The position numbers and the translations under genes are program-made. The notes under the pieces were generated by a model. The model was not told where the DNA came from. It made no database searches and was given only the letters and a program-made list of their open reading frames with translations. A stretch of 10,890 bases of DNA from WJMT01 sp041686095 (GTDB lineage Bacteria; Acidobacteriota; Aminicenantia; Aminicenantales; Aminicenantaceae): NCBI GenBank assembly GCA_041686095.1, contig JAWLEN010000077.1:1-10890 (forward strand). Reading direction: 5' to 3'. Shown piece after piece: positions 5,411-10,890 of the stretch. Position 1 is the stretch's first letter. The number at the start of each line of letters is the position of its first letter.

Positions 5411-7227
5411 AGGACAGTAAGATATATGAAGACCTGTCTCTGATTAGACACAGGTCCAAAATAGTGTTTACAGTCGTTAAAATCATTTTTGTTTTACTGC
5501 TGGTCTATTTTTGGAAAGTACAGATCATTGATCACCAAAAATATTGGGAAAGGTCTGAGGCAAACCGGATAAGAAGGATTCCGATTCCCCCCCAAAGAGG
5601 TCTTATTCTGGACAGAAATAACAACATCTTGGCTAAAAATATCGCTTCGTTCAGGGTTTCTTTAATAAGGGAGAAATGTGAGAACCTTGAGGAATCCTAC
5701 AAAAATATCTCTAAACTTCTCAATATTGAGATTCAGGACATTAAGGATAGGATTCAGAGATATAAATCATTCCAACTCTTCCGCCCTATAGTTATTAAAG
5801 ACAACCTCACCCAAAAAGAAGTGGCTCTTATTGAGAGCAGAAAAGCGGAGTTCCCTGAACTGATTCTTCAGACAGAACCTAAACGGTTCTATCCTTATCA
5901 TAGTCTGGCTGCTCATGCACTGGGCTATTTACAGGAGATTTCGCCGACGGAATTGAAATTAGAAGAATATAAGAATTGTGAAATAGGCGATTTGATAGGC
6001 AGAAAGGGCATTGAAAGAGAATATGAAGACAAGCTGTCAGGACAAAAGGGAGTGGCATTGGAAATTGTGGATAGCGAGGGCCGCATTATAACTAAGTTTA
6101 ATCAAAAAGAGGCCCTAAATGGAAATAATTTAAAGCTGTCCTTAGATTTAGATTTACAAAAAGAAGTAGAAAATATCATTGAGGAGAGAGAGGGAGCTGT
6201 CATTGTCATGGGAGCGAAGACCGGTGAAATCCTAGCTATGGCCAGTTATCCTACTTTTGATCCAAACAAATTTATCAATAGATTCACTCCGGAGCAGTGG
6301 GTGGAGCTCATACAGGATCCCGCATTTCCTCTGGAAAATAGATGTATAAGAGGACTTTATTCTCCCGGTTCTCTTTTTAAACCTTTAGTGGCCATAGGAG
6401 CTCTGGATTCACAACTGATATCAGCGCAAAGCACTTACTTTTGTAACGGAACAGCATGGATCTACAATCACCCCTTTTCCTGCTGGTATAAGCCAGGCCA
6501 TGGAAGGATGAATCTTTACCAGGGAATAAAAAACTCCTGTAATATTTATTTTTATAATGTCGGGAAAAATTTAGGCATTGAAAGGATTGCCCTTTATGCT
6601 CGGATATTTGGATTTGGTTCCAAAACAGAAGTCGATCTCCCGGGAGAAAAAAATGGATTGGTGCCTGATCCAGAATGGAAGAAAAAAAACAGAAATGAGC
6701 CTTGGTATCCCGGGGAAACCATTCCTGTGTCCATTGGACAAGGACCTTTACTGGTTACACCTCTTCAAGTGGCGGTGTACACTTCTATCATTGCCAACAG
6801 AGGCAGAAGAGTTTTTCCACATCTTTTTATTTCCGAATCTGATTCTGATGGCAACAGTGAAGGCAAAAAGGGGCCTTTTTTAATAGAAATTTCTAAAGAA
6901 ATAAAAAAATCTCACTTTGAAGAAGTGATCAAAGGAATGTGGATGGCTGTTAATGAACAGGGAACGGCTAGAGCTGCCAAAATAAAGGATTTTAATGTTT
7001 GCGGGAAAACTGGTTCAACCCAGGTGGTCAGCACAAAGACTCAGAAAAGAATGGAGGAAAGAGGAACAAAGATTGAAACGCACTCATGGTTCACAGGATT
7101 TGCTCCTCGAAATGACCCGGAGGTGGTGGTCACTATCATTATTGAATATGGAGGAATGGGTGGAAGCACAGCCGCTCCCTTAGCTAAAAATTTATTTTCG
7201 ATTTACAAGAGCAAATATGTTAGATAG
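5407..7227 (+). CDS. mrdA: Penicillin-binding protein 2, elongasome transpeptidase
   Basis: 606 residues, a class B PBP that cross-links peptidoglycan strands made by RodA during side-wall growth. A short cytoplasmic tail and one membrane anchor (about 18-38) lead to PPQRGLILDRN (61-71), the start of the pedestal domain, and then the transpeptidase domain. Active-site motifs are S322-L-F-K325 (acylated serine), S377-C-N379 and K534-T-G536, followed by S-T. All are intact, with L-F in the first box and KTGS in place of the commoner KTGT. Cys346, Cys359, His365 and Cys378 lie between the first two motifs and may bind a metal. The start overlaps the mreD stop (ATGA), with GGAAAG just upstream. 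The 3' end overlaps rodA by 11 bases, the classical PBP2-RodA pairing, so it is the elongation rather than the division enzyme. Confidence 0.97.
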   Translation: MKDSKIYEDLSLIRHRSKIVFTVVKIIFVLLLVYFWKVQIIDHQKYWERSEANRIRRIPIPPQRGLILDRNNNILAKNIASFRVSLIREKCENLEESYKNISKLLNIEIQDIKDRIQRYKSFQLFRPIVIKDNLTQKEVALIESRKAEFPELILQTEPKRFYPYHSLAAHALGYLQEISPTELKLEEYKNCEIGDLIGRKGIEREYEDKLSGQKGVALEIVDSEGRIITKFNQKEALNGNNLKLSLDLDLQKEVENIIEEREGAVIVMGAKTGEILAMASYPTFDPNKFINRFTPEQWVELIQDPAFPLENRCIRGLYSPGSLFKPLVAIGALDSQLISAQSTYFCNGTAWIYNHPFSCWYKPGHGRMNLYQGIKNSCNIYFYNVGKNLGIERIALYARIFGFGSKTEVDLPGEKNGLVPDPEWKKKNRNEPWYPGETIPVSIGQGPLLVTPLQVAVYTSIIANRGRRVFPHLFISESDSDGNSEGKKGPFLIEISKEIKKSHFEEVIKGMWMAVNEQGTARAAKIKDFNVCGKTGSTQVVSTKTQKRMEERGTKIETHSWFTGFAPRNDPEVVVTIIIEYGGMGGSTAAPLAKNLFSIYKSKYVR

Positions 7228-8308
7228 AAGTCATTTTAAAAGTCTTGACTGGTGGTTAATATTTCTTGTTCTAGTGAATTCTTTTATTGGGGTTTTTATG
7301 ATTCACAGCAGTTCTCATTATATTCCGGGCAATTATGCTCAGAAGCAGTTATTCTGGATCTTAGTAGGCCTCTTGTTTTTATTTTCATTTGTTTCAGTGG
7401 ATTATAATTTTTTTGTTGAGTATTCGGCATATATATATGTTGTAGCGGTTTTAGTTCTAGGTACAGTGCTGCTGTTTGGCTCGTTAACAGCAGGCACTAA
7501 GAGTTGGATTAAACTTCCTTTTTTCCAAATTCAGCCTTCCGAAATCACAAAGATCGTTGTGATACTGCTGTTAACGTATTTATTTAAAAAACTAAGGAGT
7601 CCTTTTGTTTCAATGAAGTTGAGCCTTGTTTCTTCGGGACTGGTTGTCATTCCTCTGGTGTTGGTAGCTCTCCAGCCTGACCTGGGAACCGCACTGACCT
7701 ATGTACCGATTTTACTAGGAGCGTTTCTGCTGGCCGGGATGAACAAAAAAATCGTGGTTTTACTTATTATTTTCGGGTTGGTACTGGGTATTTTTGGATG
7801 GAATTTTTTTCTAAAAGATTATCAAAAAGACAGAATAAGGACATTGATATTTCCAGAAAAGGATCCCCTTGGAACAGGCTATCATATCATTCAGTCTAAA
7901 ATTGCTATAGGTTCAGGGGGATTGTTTGGAAAAGGTTATAAAAAAGGCACTCAAAGCCAACTTAAATTTCTGCCAGCAAGACACACAGATTTTGTTTTTT
8001 CAGTGATAGGAGAAGAATTTGGTTTTGCAGGCGTTACGGTAGTGCTTTTTCTCTATTTCCTTTTTATATCCAGACTTCTTCAGTCTGTTTATAAATCCAG
8101 GGATAGAGCCGGAGTGTACCTTGTTTTTATGGTATTTTTGATGTTTGTCAGCCAATTTTTGATCAATGTTCTTATGACTGTGGGGCTTTTTCCAGTAGCG
8201 GGGATTCCTCTTCCTTTTTACAGCTATGGGGGCTCTTCTTTGTTAACAAACTATATTGCGGTGGCTTTGGTTTTGAATGTGAAGATGAGAAGATTTGTCA
8301 ATGTTTAA
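7217..8308 (+). CDS. rodA: SEDS peptidoglycan glycosyltransferase RodA
   Basis: 363 residues with about ten membrane segments, normal for RodA. SEDS proteins polymerise lipid II into glycan strands and work as a complex with their cognate class B PBP. Signature elements are present: TAGTKSWIKL (91-100), QPSE (106-109), LQPDLGTAL (152-160) with the likely essential Asp155, DPLGTGYHIIQSKIAIGSGGLFGKG (from 216), LPARHTDFVFSVIGEE (252-267) and PFYSYGGSSLL (333-343). The ATG lies 11 bases inside mrdA with a weak AAGAG site, so it is translationally coupled. The context with mreBCD and mrdA separates it from the division homologue FtsW. Confidence 0.97.
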   Translation: MLDRSHFKSLDWWLIFLVLVNSFIGVFMIHSSSHYIPGNYAQKQLFWILVGLLFLFSFVSVDYNFFVEYSAYIYVVAVLVLGTVLLFGSLTAGTKSWIKLPFFQIQPSEITKIVVILLLTYLFKKLRSPFVSMKLSLVSSGLVVIPLVLVALQPDLGTALTYVPILLGAFLLAGMNKKIVVLLIIFGLVLGIFGWNFFLKDYQKDRIRTLIFPEKDPLGTGYHIIQSKIAIGSGGLFGKGYKKGTQSQLKFLPARHTDFVFSVIGEEFGFAGVTVVLFLYFLFISRLLQSVYKSRDRAGVYLVFMVFLMFVSQFLINVLMTVGLFPVAGIPLPFYSYGGSSLLTNYIAVALVLNVKMRRFVNV

Positions 8309-8337
8309 ACTCAGTCAATGATAAAAGGTCCTTGTGA

Positions 8338-10866
8338 ATGAAAAATAAAATTGATTTTGAAGAGATATTAAAATCGGTTCAGAAACCTGGAAGATATATT
8401 GGGGAAGAATGGAATTTAAAGAAAAAAGATCCTGAAAAAGTAAAAGCAAAGGTAGCCCTGGTCTTTCCAGATACTTATGAAGTGGGAATGTCTTATCTGG
8501 GGCATAAGATACTCTATCATAGCTTGAACAAGCAGCCTTGGATTTTAGCTGAGCGGGTGTATGCTCCTTGGATTGATTTTGAGAATGTGCTTAGAGAGAA
8601 AAAGATCCCATTATATTCTCTTGAAAATAAAATTCCTTTGAATGAATTTGATGTCATTGGATTTTCTCTTCTTTATGAGTTGAACTATTCCAATATACTG
8701 ACCATTCTTGATTTAGGAAAAATTCCCCTGTTTTCTGAACAACGAGATTTAAATCATCCTCTTGTCATCGCTGGGGGACCGGCTGCATCTAATCCTGAAC
8801 CCATTTCTGATATTTTCGATATGTTCTTAATCGGAGATGGTGAAAAAGCTTTTATTGAAATCATTGATCGCTATTTATCTGAGAAAAAAAAATCAAGGAA
8901 CCAAAAGGCTGTTTTAAAATCACTGACCCGGATTAAAGGAGTTTATGTCCCTTCTTCTTATAAGCCTTATTTGCCGTCTGGATCCAGAGTTCTTGCTGAA
9001 ATACCTGATGGAGATGTTCCTCCTAAAATAAAGAAAAACGTAATCCGTTCTTTTGAACAAGAGCATATCCCCTCAAATAGAATCGTTCCGAACATAAAAA
9101 CAATATTTGATAGGATAAGCGTTGAGACATCAAGAGGGTGTGCTCAAAATTGTCGATTTTGCCAGGCAAGAAGTGTTTATTTTCCCCTAAGGAACAAGAA
9201 TCCTGGAATGGTAGCGGAAGAGATCATAAAGGGATTGAATTCCACGGGTTATGAAGAAGCTTCTCTTTCTGCGCTTTCAGTAGGTGATTACCCAGGTTTG
9301 GATAAGATGGTTGTCTGGCTTATGAATGAGTTTGATAAAAAAAAAATTTCTCTATCCCTTTCCGCATTAAGACCCAAGTTTCTCACAGAAAGGGTTGCGG
9401 AGAGCATCACTAAAGTCAAAAAGACAGGATTCACCATTGTTCCAGAAGCCGGAACAGATAGGCTCAGGAGTGTCATTAACAAGAAATTAAAAGAAGAGGA
9501 GATTTTTGATGCGGTGTCTTCTGCTTTTTCAAAAGGATGGAGAAAACTGAAGCTGTATTTCATGGTAGGTCTGCCTACAGAAAAAAAGGAAGATTTAGAG
9601 GGAATCATCAAACTTGTTGAAGAAATCATTGGCTTGGGTTATAAGATTTTAAATAGGCCGCCTCAAATAAATTTGAGTGTTTCTTCTTTTATTCCCAAAC
9701 CCCATACACCTTTTCAGTGGATAAAAATGAACAGCTTGGAAGAGTTGAAAAAGAAGCACAATTTTATCAGAAAGAGGTTAAAAAAGTATGGTTTTGTCTG
9801 GTTTAAGGATCACCCCATTGAAAGCTCTGTTCTGGAAGCCGTATTTTCAAGAGGAGATAAAAGATTAAACTCTGTGCTTTACAGAGCTTGGAAAAACGGA
9901 GCTCGATTCGACGGATGGGGTGATTTATTTGATTTTTTTATCTGGGAAAGATCGTTTAAAGAAGAGGGTTTGGATTATAAAATTTATCTCTCCAGTCTGC
10001 CTCAAAAAGGAGTTTTGCCTTGGGATCATATTGATCTTGGGATAAAAAAGTCCTATTTTAAACAAGAATTAGTCAAAGCGTTTAAAGAAACTTGGACCTT
10101 AAACTGTGAAGAGCAGGATTGTGAAAAATGTAAGGGATGTTCTTTTCCTGGATTTGTCAATAAGGTAGCTTCTTCGGACATTCCCAAAAAATCTTTATCT
10201 AAATATAGATTTGGCAACAAATCAGATAAGAATATACGTTACAGATTTTTTTACAAAAAAACAGGTCCTGCCAAATATTTATCTCATATTGATTTAAGTC
10301 ATATCCTTCAAAGAGGTCTCAGACGGGCTGGGATTCAGGTTCAGTATACCCAAGGATTCCACCCTAAGATGCAGGTTTCATTTCCTCCAGCTCTGGCTCT
10401 TGGGATGCAGGGGAAAGAAGAGGTGCTCGAGTTTAAGTCAAAGTATGTATTTGACAGCCATCAATTTATTTCTCATATCAATTCATACCTGCCTAAAGGA
10501 GTCAAAGCCATAAAGATTGAAGAAGTGGATCCAAACAGTCCTTCTTTAACTAAAGATATCGCGAGCATAGTGTATTCTCTTGATTTAAAACATCCGGATG
10601 TGACAAAAGCTTTAATAGAACAAGCCAGATTAAAGACTTTGAGTGCTGAAGCTGCCTTCAAGTTTGTAAAAACAGGCTTAAACAAAGAGTTTTCAAATGC
10701 TCTTCATAAAGTTTATTTAGATAAAAAAGAAAATAAAATACTGATTGATTTCATGTTTTTTCCGAATAAGGCTGTCAGGCTTAAGCCAATAATCAAGAAA
10801 ATCTTAGGAGTGGAATATCCTCATTTCTTGATAACAAGAGAAAAAATTAATTTTAAATCCTCTTAA
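8338..10866 (+). CDS. B12-binding-like radical SAM protein fused to DUF2344 (TIGR03960/TIGR03936 type)
   Basis: 842 residues. Residues about 35-180 form a Rossmann-like B12-binding-type domain (VALVFPDTYEVGMSYLG, then VIAGGPAASNPEPISD and IGDGEKA). The radical SAM core follows, with C268-x3-C272-x2-C275 to bind a 4Fe-4S cluster. Supporting motifs are SVGDYPGL (314-321), VPEAGTDRLR (368-377) and LYFMVGLPTE (406-415). A second cluster, C590-x4-C595-x2-C598-x2-C601, sits just before the C-terminal domain (about 630-842; RYRFFYKKTGPAKYLSHIDL, TQGFHPKMQVSFPPALALGM), which is the DUF2344 family, encoded separately in many Firmicutes. The reaction is unknown. The B12-like domain lacks an obvious DxHxxG cobalamin motif. 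It starts 29 bases after rodA with AAAGG upstream; in related genomes this family often precedes ribonuclease G and ribosomal protein L21/L27 genes, which may lie to the right. An A10 tract at 9337-9346 sits inside the core domain. Confidence 0.92.
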   Translation: MKNKIDFEEILKSVQKPGRYIGEEWNLKKKDPEKVKAKVALVFPDTYEVGMSYLGHKILYHSLNKQPWILAERVYAPWIDFENVLREKKIPLYSLENKIPLNEFDVIGFSLLYELNYSNILTILDLGKIPLFSEQRDLNHPLVIAGGPAASNPEPISDIFDMFLIGDGEKAFIEIIDRYLSEKKKSRNQKAVLKSLTRIKGVYVPSSYKPYLPSGSRVLAEIPDGDVPPKIKKNVIRSFEQEHIPSNRIVPNIKTIFDRISVETSRGCAQNCRFCQARSVYFPLRNKNPGMVAEEIIKGLNSTGYEEASLSALSVGDYPGLDKMVVWLMNEFDKKKISLSLSALRPKFLTERVAESITKVKKTGFTIVPEAGTDRLRSVINKKLKEEEIFDAVSSAFSKGWRKLKLYFMVGLPTEKKEDLEGIIKLVEEIIGLGYKILNRPPQINLSVSSFIPKPHTPFQWIKMNSLEELKKKHNFIRKRLKKYGFVWFKDHPIESSVLEAVFSRGDKRLNSVLYRAWKNGARFDGWGDLFDFFIWERSFKEEGLDYKIYLSSLPQKGVLPWDHIDLGIKKSYFKQELVKAFKETWTLNCEEQDCEKCKGCSFPGFVNKVASSDIPKKSLSKYRFGNKSDKNIRYRFFYKKTGPAKYLSHIDLSHILQRGLRRAGIQVQYTQGFHPKMQVSFPPALALGMQGKEEVLEFKSKYVFDSHQFISHINSYLPKGVKAIKIEEVDPNSPSLTKDIASIVYSLDLKHPDVTKALIEQARLKTLSAEAAFKFVKTGLNKEFSNALHKVYLDKKENKILIDFMFFPNKAVRLKPIIKKILGVEYPHFLITREKINFKSS

Positions 10867-10890
10867 TCTGAACTGTTCCCAAACTCCACC

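Noticed and set aside
8338..10866. The radical SAM protein as a RiPP maturase partner of the PqqD-like protein
   Set aside because: It lacks a SPASM domain, belongs to the TIGR03960 type, and sits in a different, divergently oriented operon about 8 kb away.
1..10890. CRISPR arrays, defence genes or prophage
   Set aside because: No regularly spaced direct repeats, integrase, transposase or nuclease genes are visible; the coding content is core genome.
10867..10890. Terminator or next gene start after the fusion protein
   Set aside because: Only 24 bases remain, with no hairpin followed by a T run and no clear start codon with a ribosome binding site.

Overview
The window looks like a chromosomal segment of a Gram-negative, AT-rich bacterium. 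It holds two divergent gene blocks separated by a gene-free stretch of about 590 bases (2436-3027). The gene set is a complete mreBCD-mrdA-rodA elongasome run, a radical SAM protein fused to a DUF2344 domain, and a stand-alone PqqD-like protein next to an OPT transporter. This would fit an uncultured Acidobacteriota, Aminicenantes or similar lineage. That placement is inference from gene content and style only; no rRNA or other marker is present.

Minus-strand block (1-2435, transcribed right to left): an OPT-family transporter, then a 113-residue PqqD-family protein whose start lies inside the transporter's 3' end, then the first 31 codons of peptide deformylase (def), which runs off the left edge. 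The block has a convincing sigma70-type promoter (TTGACT, 17 bases, TATAAA) and a perfect AGGAGG ribosome binding site.

Intergenic region (2436-3027): besides the two divergent promoters it holds (a) a 200-base element bounded by 18-base near-perfect terminal inverted repeats, resembling a MITE, and (b) a GC-richer stretch of about 145 bases enclosed by a long imperfect inverted repeat and containing several nested hairpins. Neither is explained by a gene.

Plus-strand block (3028-10866): mreB, mreC, mreD, mrdA (PBP2), rodA, then a TIGR03960/TIGR03936-type fusion protein. The gaps are 12, 10, -4, -11 and 29 bases, so this is almost certainly one operon. MreB filaments, linked through MreC and MreD, position the RodA glycosyltransferase and the PBP2 transpeptidase that build the side wall of a rod-shaped cell. 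All catalytic motifs are intact. The radical SAM protein is a widespread family of unknown function.

Most of the window is ordinary core-genome content. The less ordinary parts are the intergenic repeat structures, the PqqD/OPT overlap with no RiPP maturase nearby, and a Cys/His cluster in PBP2 that matches the spacing of a reported zinc site.
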